Of a stretch of 26,395 bases of DNA, positions 1 to 10,342 are shown piece after piece (position 1 is the stretch's first letter; each line of letters starts with the position of its first letter). A program made the position numbers and the translations under genes. The DNA lies in assembly GCA_037176905.1 (NCBI GenBank), contig JBBBWG010006513.1:1-26395 (forward strand), written 5' to 3'. The notes under the pieces are model-generated. The model had not been told where the DNA came from and searched no databases. It saw only the letters and a program-made list of their open reading frames with translations. This stretch comes from Azolla pinnata. Taxonomy: Eukaryota; Streptophyta; Polypodiopsida; Salviniales; Salviniaceae.

Positions 1-295
1 GGTCGCGGTCCGCGATGCGCGTCAGCCGGCCCGCGTCGTAGTGCGACGCAAACGGCCCCCCGCCGTCCCCGCTGCTCGGCTCGCCCGGCCCGATCCCCAC
101 CACCGCATCGCCTCCGCCGCCCGCCTCCGCCGCCGCCAGCTCGCTCAGGTGCCTCACCGCCGCCGATCCTATCATCCCCAGCCCCACCACCGCCACCTCG
201 TACACCTTCTCCTCCTCCTCCTCCTTCTTCTTCTTCTTCCCCTCCCCCTCCCCTTCGCCCTCTTCCTCTCCTTCTTCTTCTCCTTTTTTGCTCAT
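1..295 (-). CDS. FAD-dependent oxidoreductase, N-terminal part (runs off the window edge)
   Basis: Read on the minus strand from ATG at 295-293, the frame stays open to base 1 (98 codons) and continues outside the window. After a charged low-complexity leader of Glu, Gly and Lys (about residues 1-30) comes a dinucleotide-binding beta-alpha-beta start, VYEVAVVGLGMIGSAAVRHL. Its GxGxxG motif is at residues 38-43. A second strand follows (VVGIGP), then FASHYDAGRLTRIADRD. This order is typical of the DAO/sarcosine-oxidase-like FAD oxidoreductases, which oxidise amines or amino acids; substrate and compartment cannot be told from this fragment. The start is uncertain. The frame is also open upstream to an in-frame ATG at 538-536, which would add about 81 residues including an 11-Glu run and an Ala run encoded by microsatellite DNA. 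I prefer 295 because the added stretch is pure low complexity. A TATA box at 761-767 fits either start. GC content is far above that of the other genes in the window. Confidence 0.72.
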   Translation of the reverse strand, partial: MSKKGEEEGEEEGEGEGEGKKKKKEEEEEKVYEVAVVGLGMIGSAAVRHLSELAAAEAGGGGDAVVGIGPGEPSSGDGGGPFASHYDAGRLTRIADRD

Positions 296-390
296 TATGC
301 TGGGCTTCTCCTCCTTCTTCTTCTGCCCCCCTGCCGCCGCCGCCGCCGCCGCCCATGACCACCGCCCACCTGCTGCTCTCTTCCCCCCCG

Positions 391-480
391 CCCCCTCCTC
401 CTCCTCCTCCTCCTCCTCCTCCTCCTCCGCCGCCGGATCGCCGCCCCCCTTCAAATCTGCCGCCTCCTCCGCCTCCTCCG
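391..480. repeat. TCC/CCG triplet microsatellite
   Basis: Runs of TCC and CCG triplets, purest at about 395-430. On the minus strand they would read as poly-Glu (GAG) and Ala codons if the upstream start of the FAD gene at 538 is used. Otherwise they lie in its 5' leader. Such tracts change length readily, so they are weak evidence for coding. Confidence 0.8.
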
Positions 481-760
481 CCTTCGCCGCCGTCCCCGCT
501 GCTTCCGCTCTTCTTGCTACCGCTACCGCTGGCGCCATGCCCGCCGCCCGCCGCCCGCCGCCGCCGCCGCCTGTCTGTCTCTGTCTTTGCCTTTGTCTTG
601 CCTCCGTGTCTTTGTCTGCTCTTTGTCTGTCCTTGGCCTGCAAATGTGCTGCGCTGTGTCTGCCCGCCCAGCAAAACGAACCCTCCACCAGCCACAACCT
701 TACAACGCTGAGCTTTTTAGAGCGGGGCGGGCGGGCGGCCGGTGGGGGTCCCTCCACCAA

Positions 761-767
761 TTTTATA
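761..767 (-). promoter_or_regulatory. TATA box for the FAD oxidoreductase gene
   Basis: The minus strand reads TATAAAA here, in an otherwise GC- and CT-rich context. A start site about 30 bp downstream would lie near 730. That gives a leader of about 190 nt to the ATG at 538, or about 435 nt to the ATG at 295. This is a consensus match only; no transcript evidence is available. Confidence 0.5.
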
Positions 768-790
768 AAGAGAGTCTGGAACCCATCCTC

Positions 791-800
791 CTCCTGCTCC

Positions 801-850
<50 letters not shown>

Positions 851-857
851 GTCTATC
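791..857. repeat. (CT)n microsatellite
   Basis: A nearly perfect CT dinucleotide run with a few interruptions, just upstream of the TATA box of the minus-strand FAD gene. On the coding strand of that gene it reads (GA)n, a common element of plant promoters. Confidence 0.9.
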
Positions 858-1105
858 GGTCCGGTCTGTCTGAGATGGAAAGAAAAGAAAAGAAAGACAA
901 GAAAGAACGAGAGGCAAAGAAGAGAGCGTTTCCTTCCACGTTTGGTCCCATAACGTGGCTCCACTAGCGATCCGCTCTGTCCCTTGCATGTCCCACTCGG
1001 ACTCGATCATCGAACTGGCAACAAGAGTAAAAAAGAAAAGCATTGGTGGCACCATCGGCAGCGGTGGCGGCGGGTTCAGGCTCGGGCCCGAGCTGAGCGC
1101 CACGG

Positions 1106-1180
1106 GTGTGAAACCGCTCGCTGTCCCCAGCCGGCCGACCGTGGTGTGAAACCGCCCGCTGTTCCCGGCCAGCCGGCCGA
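1106..1180. repeat. Imperfect 38-bp tandem duplication
   Basis: Two adjacent copies of a GC-rich unit beginning GTGAAACCG and containing CCGGCCGA. The first starts at 1108 and the second at 1146. They lie upstream of the FAD gene and outside any supported coding region. Confidence 0.7.
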
Positions 1181-1264
1181 TAGATGTCCGAGCAGTCAGA
1201 TGGGCAGATGAGCCCAACTGGGATGAACACCCGTGTCCTCTACATTTGCATTTCCTCGAAGAAG

Positions 1265-1356
1265 CAAAAGGCAGAGAGCGAGAGACAGAAAGAGAGAGAC
1301 AGAAAGAGAGGGAGAGAGAGAACAACAACAACAACAACAAAAACAAAACAAAAAAG
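1265..1356. repeat. GA-rich tract followed by (AAC)n microsatellite
   Basis: Purine-rich GAGA/GACAGAAA sequence runs into AAC trinucleotide repeats at about 1320-1340 and an A-rich tail. The open frames across it are low-complexity translations on both strands and are not called as genes. Confidence 0.75.
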
Positions 1357-1399
1357 AATTGGCCCAACTTGCCAGTTTTTGGCAAGGGGCCCGTGGGCC

Positions 1400-2180
1400 A
1401 GCCACTTGCCTCGCGTACGGATCGAGTTCATGAGCACATTGTACGTGCATCGTGAGCTCATCGCTGTGTCATGCTGCTCGCGGATGCTTTCCTCTCCTCG
1501 CTTCTTTGCTTCTTACGCTGCCTCCGTTTTACGGCTCACCCCATGTTTGTCATCGGACAGGTAGTGTTACTGCAGGGCGCGCACGTATATATTGTCAACT
1601 CCCGTCGATGCTGTCACCGTACCTTTGTTTAGAACGACATCTCTCGTTGTGCGATGCTCGCTCTGTGCTTCACAAGTTGGTACACGCCTCCCTCTGTTAA
1701 ACGTGGGGCACATTTCTCGGTCAAAGTCACGATCTTGACTCTAGGGGTTTATGTTTATGTATATATGCATCTGCAAGAGGCTGATGGTCCGATACGGGAG
1801 GGTTTAAAGAGGCAAACCGATCGACTCTGCCACAATCTCTCGGATTCACAGACTCTTGTTGTGCTTGGAAGTGTGGCGATTACTAACTTTCGTGCCCCGC
1901 CCGCATATGGATTTCTCTAGGCAAAACATAAAGGTCTTAGCAGCGTGCAGGGGAGAGGGTTGTGGATAGGGCACGGTGATGATGTTTCCGATCAGTTTTT
2001 GTGTTCTGCGGGCTTCTAACAAATGTTGTTCACGAGAATCGATCGGCTTCCGATTCGAAGTTATTGCCAGTCTTCCGTCAACCCTAATTATCATTAAATG
2101 GCTCTAATTGTAATTAGCGGGTTGATTAGGCTCGGATTAGCTTCACGCATTTATATAGGTCTATATATGAGTAAATATAA
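1400..2180. other. Intergenic stretch without a recognised feature
   Basis: Ordinary mixed-composition DNA between the FAD gene promoter and the AT-rich block at 2160. The open frames here are under about 90 codons, overlap on both strands, and resemble no family I recognise. Confidence 0.5.
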
Positions 2181-2222
2181 ATATCAATAAATAAATATAT
2201 ATATATATATATATTTATTTAT
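2160..2222. repeat. AT-rich block with (AT)n run and TATA-like sequences
   Basis: TATATATG and a run of AT dinucleotides at about 2195-2213, followed by TTTATTTATAC. It lies immediately before a CT-rich stretch, an arrangement typical of a plant core promoter followed by a pyrimidine-rich leader. It could equally be a simple AT microsatellite. Confidence 0.7.
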
Positions 2223-2239
2223 ACTTTGAATCTGTTCGT

Positions 2240-2545
2240 CTTCGCCTCCCTCCCGATCGAGCTCCTTCTGCTGCTTCTGCTCCGGCTGTTTCCTCCCGTT
2301 TCGCTTCTTGCTTACTGATCCTGCAGGCTCTAGCCGTAATCTCCCTCCCTTCCCCTCTCTCGCGCTCTCGCAGTACTCGCATTTCGATTGTCTGCAGGTA
2401 AAAGTTTCCCTCGCCTTTGTCTATCAGCTGATCCGCAAGAGCGGCTTCGAGGTTGTAAGCTTTCACACTTCTTTGCAGGCCGCTGGTAGTAGCACCTCAA
2501 CATCCAGAGTTTCTGATTTTTGTATCGTCGACTGCGCGTAAAAGG
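2240..2545 (+). promoter_or_regulatory. Candidate plus-strand transcript 5' end with one spliced intron, no clear coding
   Basis: A CT-rich leader follows the AT-rich block. A good donor (CTGCAG|GTAAAAG) is at 2397/2398 and a good acceptor (TTCTTTGCAG|GCC) ends at 2479, giving an intron of about 82 nt. Downstream I find no long or recognisable reading frame, so this may be the 5' end of a non-coding RNA or of a gene with a long untranslated leader. Further acceptor-like sites occur near 3011, 4089 and 4175. This is inferred from signals only. Confidence 0.3.
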
Positions 2546-2549
2546 TCGC

Positions 2550-3740
2550 GCCTTGCCAGTGCTTGCTTCTGCGCTAAACGAAAGTTCCGTTTGGTATCGC
2601 ATGCCGTGCTCGTGGCGCCTGAGCTGCCTACCGTTATCTGATGGAAAGGACGGTTTCTTCATCGTAGCCTTCCCGTCCATTCGGTGAGAAGTGCGTGGAC
2701 ATACCAGTGAAAAAATCTTTGTATATCGTAATCAAGCTCGCGTTCAAAGGTAGAATACATGTCTAGAAGCCTATAGTTGAATGTCAGATCAGACTTTGTC
2801 CTTGAAGGATAGCTTGACAGGTATTTTATCGGACTTTTGCCTTCAACATTAAATCAAGGTGAAAATTTGACAATTTGGCAAACACAGTTGCATAGAATCC
2901 AGTTATATTGTTGGGACGATGATTTCATTTGCACGGATAATATGTTCATAGAAGAAAGTTTTTGGAAGAGCTTGGCTTGCCTGGAATTATATGAACGGCT
3001 CGTTGCTTTGCAGGCATGTAATCCTCTCTCCTGTAGTTCTCGGGAAATCACTGCTGGCACATGACACAAACTACAGACGGTGAGTTGAAGATATCACGGA
3101 CAAATAAAGTTTTCGAGATTTGGCAAAAACTTGATCTGTTGATGGTTGAGTCTTAACATAATCACAGCAGGAAAGCTTGACAAAAGAAATACATGCTTGC
3201 CTCCAAGAGTATCATGAGACTAGCAAGAACAGTAACCCTCGCCCCCTAATGGTGGTTACTTATCTTCTTTAAAGCCATGTATATCTCTTCATTACTAGTC
3301 CACCTAAGTTACACATGTTACAATATATGTCCCGATGATCAATAACATCTTTTTACTCCGAAGAGGATTGATACAATTAGTGAAATTTAACGATAAATCA
3401 TTGTCGATGTGTTTTTCTGAAGTATGATGTTTTAACTTCTTAGTTCTTAACCAAATTGCACAAAGAAACTCCAGGCTTGCATAATTGAGAAGCCAGTGTA
3501 TTATGGTCAAAGAAGGTTCAATTTTTAATTTTCAGTGGGCAAATAAATGTTAACTACTGCATTCAGCAAATAAATTTGGTATTGCAACAACGTGGTGGTT
3601 TAATTTGCTCAAATATTGACCAGGGACTAAGATTTTCATAATTAACAAACTAGTGAATTATGTTCCTCATCTATCTTCAGCAACCCTTGTGACACGAAGA
3701 AGGCTAAAAGGTTTTCATACATATAACTTGTGGCACTGTA
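2550..3740. other. Intergenic or intronic stretch without a recognised feature
   Basis: AT-rich DNA. The longest plus-strand frame (2837-3064) has no recognisable domain and no good start. Nothing else stands out on either strand. Confidence 0.4.
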
Positions 3741-3741
3741 A

Positions 3742-4024
3742 AACCAGCAGCAAAGGAATTTGTCAGTGCAGCATTGAAGATGGTATAGTTTACAGCTTGT
3801 GCAGAAAACAAAATTTTACCAAGGGCTTACTAATGATCCTGTCACAAAAGGATCTGCGCTCATGGCACCGCTAACAAAGTCAACAAGAATTCACTTTGAC
3901 GTCAGGTTTGATAGAAAAACCAACAGCAAAAGAATATTCATGGCAAAATTGGAGGCGGGTATAGTTTACAGCTTGTGCAGGAAACAAAGTTTTATCAAGG
4001 TCTTATGATTATCCTGTCAGGTCT
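3742..4024 (+). repeat. Imperfect direct duplication of about 105 bp
   Basis: Bases 3742-3848 and 3918-4020 align at a constant offset of 176 bp. Both contain TATAGTTTACAGCTTGTGCA, preceded by AACCARCAGCAAARGAAT and followed by AAAACAAA/GAAACAAAG. Small indels and substitutions separate the copies. No coding potential is shared. Confidence 0.75.
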
Positions 4025-4029
4025 GAGTT

Positions 4030-4944
4030 AAAATAGGCTGTTCTACATATTTTAATGCCAAATTCATCTTGGAATCTCTGCATTGCAGTCTCAGACGTTG
4101 TAGGTAATCAAGCTTATGCCTTTTGAGGACTAGATGCAAATTATTTACGTACATACTAATTAAAGTTGTTTGCAGAAATCAAGTGTTATGATGCACACCA
4201 TAATACTGCTCCCAACTTGGATTACTTGAAGAGATCTCCATCGTTGATAGAATTTGTCCTTACAATTATATCAGCAGATGGTACGGATACAAAATACACC
4301 TCTTGCTTAGGGATGATATCTAATTCTGCATAGGAATAGAATTTGAGCAACTGGACATAGATAAACATCGCAATCCTATAGTCATCCATTGCTAGTATTA
4401 ATAATCATAGTGTCGATGGCAGCTTCAAGCATTAATGGCCATATTGAAGTAGCTGTCTCCCCAATACATCTCAAGTTTAATTTGTAAGGACTGGATAGAA
4501 ACATTTGAAAGAAGGTTACGGTTTTTAATATTTAAATAAATAGAACAGAGTCAGCATAAATCGGTTTTGCTTTTCTCAAAATTTGGATCAAATGTTTAAA
4601 CTGCACAGAATTAAGCATAATGAAATGGATAATAAATACATCTTAGAACTAGCAACCCAAGATGCGATAAGTAGCCAAAGTTTTGATACTTTACCCCCTT
4701 CTACCAGGTTTTGGATGTGAAAACAAAATACTCGAGTGGAGGATCAAATGAATGGAACACAACAACGGTTTGATTAGTAGCTGACTGTCTACGTCAAAAG
4801 ATTGATGCGTCGACTTGCTTTGGAAATTTCCTGGCCAGATTTCATCAAAGTTCTGAATAGAGAATACCACAGAATGCTTATGGTTACAAGTGGATTGAAA
4901 AACGTTTACAGATAAAAATGTGATCAGCATATGCCTGCATCAAA
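4030..4944. other. 3' flank of the telomere-binding gene
   Basis: AT-rich DNA downstream of the minus-strand stop at 4945. Its 3' untranslated region presumably occupies the part next to 4944. No unambiguous poly(A) signal could be assigned. An isolated exon-like open stretch at 4176-4280 on the plus strand is described under findings. Confidence 0.4.
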
Positions 4945-7900
4945 TCATATCGGCTCCTGCTTCGTAGAAATTACACGCAGCATTTTTCTATCTACAGGTT
5001 CAGCTTGGTGCTCCATCCAATAGTTATGTATTGTGAGCACACGATCCAGTAAATCGTGCGGCACTGGTTCTCCCCTTCGTTGGTGGGGTGCAATCTGAGC
5101 AGTGCGAACCAGAGTCTTCCATTTATCCTGGAAAGCCCGATGAAAACAAATTTAGCATGGAGTATATATGGGCATTGAAACAGGGCCTGAATGATTTGAG
5201 GTGCAGTGCAGAACCTTCAGGTCCACATAAGTTCTACAGCTAGCCTTGTCAAATGCCAAGTGCTTTATTTCTCGCCACCTGCACAAACGGAGCACTTTCA
5301 GGCGAGCACGGAACTAACATACAGGTTGAAAATATATTCAGTGTCACATAATTTAGATATGCCTGTTGGTTTTCCTTACCTTCCTGTTCCCAGTATTTCC
5401 ACAGCACTCACCAATGCCTCCACCTCAGTTACAGTGAATGGCCGGCGGGCTCTGCGTTTTCCACGGCCTATATTCCCTCCAGCCTTCAAGCTCCCAGTAG
5501 CAGCATTGTTATGCATTCTTCCAGAATGCACCACTAGTGCACGCACTGATTCGCCAGCTGTGTCACTATCTTCTTCTGTTTCTGTCAGCCATTTCATCAG
5601 CTACGCGCGGCTATGCTCTCTAATTCTTTCTTGCAGCTATCAAAAAGACCTACCTTGGCCGAATGGTAGTGGATGCGCCGCCATTGGCGGTAAGGATTCT
5701 CCAGTCTTGCACATATTTTTGATATTTGCTTGTGTCAGCTTCTTCCTTGAAGATAAAATGGGATACCTGTGCATGTTTATCTGAATAGAAACCTGTGCAC
5801 GACCTAATTGGGAAAATAAATGCTCATCCAAAAACGTTTTAATATACTCATCCCCAACCTTCCCAGCATGCAACCATGTTCAGACTTGAGCATGCGAGTG
5901 CTATTTTTCAGTATGAAAAGAAAGATCTACAAAACATACTCAAGGAAAAAAGATCATATATGTACACTCATCAAAGTTCATTTGATATTGGTGTGGTTAT
6001 GTAATGTGTGTAACAAAATACCCCGGACCCAGCTGACGCACCCTATTTCATCATTACTCTATTCTCCTGTATTCAGTTGATTCTCTTTTTAATGCAATCA
6101 ATGTGATGTAAGGGGATGCTCTCTCTTTTTTGACCTATTTCAATGCTACCTGCCTACTTTATCAAATTACTATGTTTCTACTTGCATAGTTTTATTAATC
6201 CACTTCTAAAGCCTTGATTCTTCTTGTATCCACATCGGCAACAATCTAGGTGCTATAGCATTGGGATATTATATGTCAAATGGCAAGTAATATTATCGAG
6301 GATGTTCATTCCATGCAAAGTCTCTAGCTTCAAAGACGAATTCTTCCACAAATTATTTCCAGTTTAAAGGTTTTCCGCATCAAATATCGCAGAAGAGAAT
6401 AAGACAAGATACCACGCCTTCTCCAGGTTTCTTGCATTGCTGCTACAAAGAAGCGGCTCCATACTTTCGGCATTCGAAATTGTATTCGGTCTCAGCATGA
6501 AAGCCAACGAATTCAAATCATCTTCACAGGCGATACCCATTTCACGTAGCCGTCTACTCTCATCAGAAACTTGTTTCCCTTCGTGGAGAACATGAACATG
6601 CAGATCTCCTGCAAGAAGTCTAGCAGTTGCTTCGGTCACAGCTTGCTAGACCGATAGAAAAAAACACACAGGTTATTCTTGTGCACATTGATAAACTCAA
6701 AATTCACCTTCTATCTACGAAACAAATTTAAATGCCATGCCTTCAAATTCGCAACGGTTGCAGTTTCTGGAAGATCTAGAGATAGTTTTGGAACAATGAA
6801 AGATGTGATGTTGATCTTGAGTTTGGGTGGATCTACATCAACGATGATTGTTTAGTTACAGGTTCAAACATAAATAAACTGAATGATCATGCAAATAAGC
6901 TATGAGATAGACTATATGTAGGCAATGATCGTTTTCCAGTTTCTTGAACTTACTATCCATAATAATTTTGTTGTTGCAGGAGAAGCGACACTACTATGAA
7001 ACCATTTCTACAGAATAATGTTAACAAATTTACATTTTATTAGCTTGTTTTTACTGGAAACACGTTTCCAGCCTTCAGCTGGAGTGATATCTCTGTAAGT
7101 AGACACACTTTGACAATAATCTTCTTCCATCTATCTTTCTAGCATTTGTCTAAAGCTCAGTCTTCAAATATTCTTGGCTTGTCATCTTGCAAAAGATATG
7201 GTATCATTACACAGATGCTAGGGGCAAAAGATATTTCAAGCTTCAATTAACTACATCAGAATAATCCCTTCTGTCAATTCAGATTATCCTGGAATGAGTC
7301 TTGGCATTTCCGGTCTACAATTTCAAGGATTCATGTACTCAAATCCTCCTCGAGGTATTTAAGTCTGTCTGTAAGTGTATGAAAAGACTTATAGCATCTC
7401 ATTCCCTATTCACATTTTGCATCCCATCTCCCATGCCATATGACTCAAGTATGGGACATATAGTTCAGGGATAGTGATAGAATTCGATGCTAAGCGATGC
7501 ATATCCTTTTTCTTAAGAAAACTTGTACGAAAGTTGAAATTTCAATGTAGAATATCACCTGACTTGAGATGCCAGGATTGAAATTTGAGCAAATAACTAC
7601 CGGATTACTGTAAAAGAGCACTATATCTGACAAATAATTTCTCCATAATTGTATGTCCCCTAAATAAAGGTACTGATGACACCACTGTTCTAACCTTTGC
7701 AGAGGCATGCTGGTTACTGCCTTATTCACGACAGCTATGGTGATGTCACCTAGACTTGCAACTGTGAATCTGAATCATTGGTACACGGGAAAAAACTGTC
7801 TAGATTTTTAATTAAAATGTCAAGCCCTGCACGTATTGTCATCACCAATAAACAGGTGTCTATTGTTGAAAATAAGGTCATTTAAGCGTTAGTGAATTCA

Positions 7901-10342
7901 TAGCATAAATGCCCCTGTCTGCATCCTCGAAGCAACGACTAAATGCCGACACATACAAAGACCACTAGAACAGTTAACAACTGCTTAGATAGATTAATCA
8001 AATACTGTACAGCGATGACAAAAGGCTATCATAGGCATCCATTCACCCCAGTCCAGAGAATATAGGTGAAGTAATGGTGTAGATTCCACAAAACATAATC
8101 AGTGTCTTATGGCTTTTATCGTGCAAAATACAAAAAGATGTTTCTTGGCATAACAAACAAATGTTACTAATATATTAAAGCTATAGAATGCAGTCAGAAT
8201 TCAAGTTACAACTCCAGATTAAAACTTTTCCCTGAGATTGAAACTTGAAATCAACAACTGGTTTTACATGCCCATCTTCTTTTGTAACAGCCAATGAATC
8301 CTTGTATTTTCTGCCAGACTGGTTTTGTCATGCAAAACACATTGCAAACAAACCAACACTTAGGAAGCAATCGCAGACAGCAGATTAGAGAATTTTCCTT
8401 TCATGTGAAAATTAAACTCTAACACATTTGACCATCACGCTCTTTTGCTAGAATGTATCACCAAACCACTAAAATCTTGTGCTTGTTGCAGAATGAGCAT
8501 AGAAATAGGGAAGTTTTAAATCCAAATTATTGAAATTCTTTAAAAATTACATGAGGAGATCCATTATGACTAGAGAGAAGATGATAAAAAACTAACCAGC
8601 TGAATCTGAAGCCTTGAGATGGGTTGACTCATTGGAGCTGCCAAACATCAAAGATGGCCGGGGGAGCTTTGTGCATTTCCTTGAATGATTAAAGACACTA
8701 CCATCACAGTTATCACGAGAATCTATAGACAAACAAAATATCAGCATAATATCTTTCTTATATGTGATTGATGATGCATATATGCCAATCCCACGCACCG
8801 TAATTCCGAAAGAACGTCCTTTTTGATCCACACAAGGGTGGTTGATACGAATGTAGTAAAGATTCTCCAAGAAACAGTTTTGGAGTGACTTCCAGCGGAG
8901 CTGTCAAATTTTCGTCGTCATCTTTCGCTTTTAATGAGCGATCTTGGTTGAGCTCTGATTTACCTGCTTCATGCCTCAATACATGGGATATCCGTGGATC
9001 TAAGCTTACAGGTAAGTTTTTGCTACTTTCAGCACTAGTCCATATCGAGTTTTCTTTAATGAGGTGTGAGGCCTGTACAATCATGCTACAACCCTCGTTC
9101 TTCGCATTGCTGACCAGATTCTGTTCACAATGCGCTTCAACGTCCTTCGAATGTAGTTGCTGACTAACATACTTCTGCAGCAATTGTCTCATTGCCTCCA
9201 ATGCATCATTATAACTTAATCCATCAACGTCACCGGGTTCGTTTTCTAAACCTGCCCTACTGTGAATCATATTTTCATGGTAGAGAATCGAATTTAAGAG
9301 CTTTTTGTCTAATTTGCTAGGCTTGTTCGCTTCCATGACTGACATCCTCACATTTCTTGTAGCCATCCTTTGCAATGTACACGAATGCTGATTGATTTCT
9401 GTGTCATCCATATCTGCACAATCCTCGTCCATGACTTCCGTTTGTTTCCTGGCATGAATCTTTCCACCCTGTGATACTTCCTCTGCAACAGAAGCCAGCA
9501 GCTCAAAAAGCATCAAGTCGTGTGACACTTTCTGTGCTTGGTATCGATGCTTGCCTCGCCCCTGAAAACATCTCTTTCTATTCCTCTCTCCCTCCCAACG
9601 GTATTAGAAATTATGCTGTCATACACATTTATAACTTAGGGACAATATGGTGGATGTGAAGTGGCTGGCTCAAATCTCTGTAGGTTGGAGAGAGAGAGAG
9701 AGAGCATGAAATACAGCTTCACAAGGCAACCAAACTATGTCTCTTTGTTTTCCCCTGAACATTCAAATGGTCATGAATACAAAACTGTCTCTCTGAATTA
9801 TTTCAAGCACTTTGCATGATTTAACTTGTAAGCTCAGTGATCGCAGGAAAAACTTTTGAAAAAGGCTGATGCTCGAAGCGCTGTAAAACTCTCCCCCCGA
9901 AAAAAGGTTTGCAAAACCTTTCTTCCATATTGCTCTAACTTTCACGTTTCAGCACATGGACTCTTACTTACTATTATGCTTACAGAAAACATTCCTTCGC
10001 TATACTATGCTACCAGCACATCTATGACTAATTTTACAAGCAAATATTCATGAATCTGATACTTTCATCATCTTTGTGTTAGAACTTGGAACAGTAATCA
10101 AAAAGATGCCCGTGACCAACCATTCATGGTATGTAATCATCGATTATGCATGCGAGTATTACGAATGAGGGGATATCATTTGACACAATACGATTAAATG
10201 AGATTCGACATCAATATATTGATATAAATTCGTTTTCTAGGTGGAAGATCCGGCTCACCCGATGCGATCTTGTGGCTTTCGGTAAATTTCCGTCATAACC
10301 AGGGAATCGGAACCTTTTGGCCTGATCCTGTGCATGTGCCAT
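4945..10342 (-). CDS. TRP: Telomere repeat-binding protein (TRP/TRFL family): ubiquitin-like plus Myb telobox domains
   Basis: This is a complete nine-exon gene. Coding exons on the minus strand are 10342-10259, 9561-8799, 8722-8597, 6832-6741, 6645-6413, 5766-5654, 5575-5380, 5278-5215 and 5127-4945. All junction phases agree, giving 1,854 nt and 617 residues. The start has an in-frame TGA 15 nt upstream. Residues 10-28 (FPGYDGNLPKATRSHR) and the motif FELLASVAEE (about 44-53) correspond to the conserved N-terminal blocks of the family. Residues 325-405 form the ubiquitin-like domain (LPETATVANLK, then VLHEGKQVSDESRRLREMGI). Residues 514-536 open the Myb helix region (RRPFTVTEVEALVSAVEILG). 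Residues 554-562 are the telobox VDLKDKWKT, and RRGEPVP at 574-580 is the conserved C-terminal Myb extension. A basic patch (GKRRARR) precedes the Myb domain and could act as an NLS. Family members are nuclear and bind double-stranded TTTAGGG, affecting telomere length. Length matches known members (about 580-640). The exon 5/6 boundary is the least certain. The gene is divergent from the RSA1-like gene. Confidence 0.9.
6741..6832 (-). other. TRP: Exon 4 of the telomere-binding gene, followed by a GC-AG intron
   Basis: This 92-nt exon encodes the first half of the ubiquitin-like domain and ends in TTGAAG followed by GCATGG rather than GT. Splicing at that GC gives phase 0 and joins ANLK to QAVTEATARLL in exon 5. 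That reproduces the junction expected from family alignments (ATVGSLK then xxVxEAVT). No GT donor nearby keeps the frame and the domain. GC donors are a known minority class. Confidence 0.7.
6833..8596 (-). other. TRP: Intron 3 of the telomere-binding gene (1,764 bp)
   Basis: This is the longest intron of the gene. It starts GTTAGT and ends GTTGATGTAG, and joins phase-1 exons. The sequence is AT-rich. I found no exon that would fit the family, no second gene and no mobile element inside it. A missed short exon cannot be excluded. Confidence 0.6.
9562..10258 (-). other. TRP: Intron 1 of the telomere-binding gene (697 bp)
   Basis: The donor CGG|GTGAGC is strong and the acceptor is TTTTCAG. The intron contains a short (GA)n run at about 9689-9706. 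The phase-0 junction joins ATRSHR to GRGKHRYQ, matching the place where the family has its Arg/Ser-rich N-terminal block. Confidence 0.75.

Noticed and set aside
288..953. Long plus-strand frames rich in Pro, Ser and Ala (288-953 and 355-711)
   Set aside because: They are translations of CCG/TCC/CT microsatellites and lie antisense to the FAD gene, whose Rossmann motif is convincing on the minus strand.
717..1385. 222-codon minus-strand frame
   Set aside because: Composed largely of GA/CT microsatellite translation with no domain. It overlaps the TATA box and upstream region of the FAD gene.
8592..8870. Separate 92-codon minus-strand gene
   Set aside because: This is exon 3 of the telomere-binding gene read through intron 2 in another frame. 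Splicing at 8799/8722 joins it properly.
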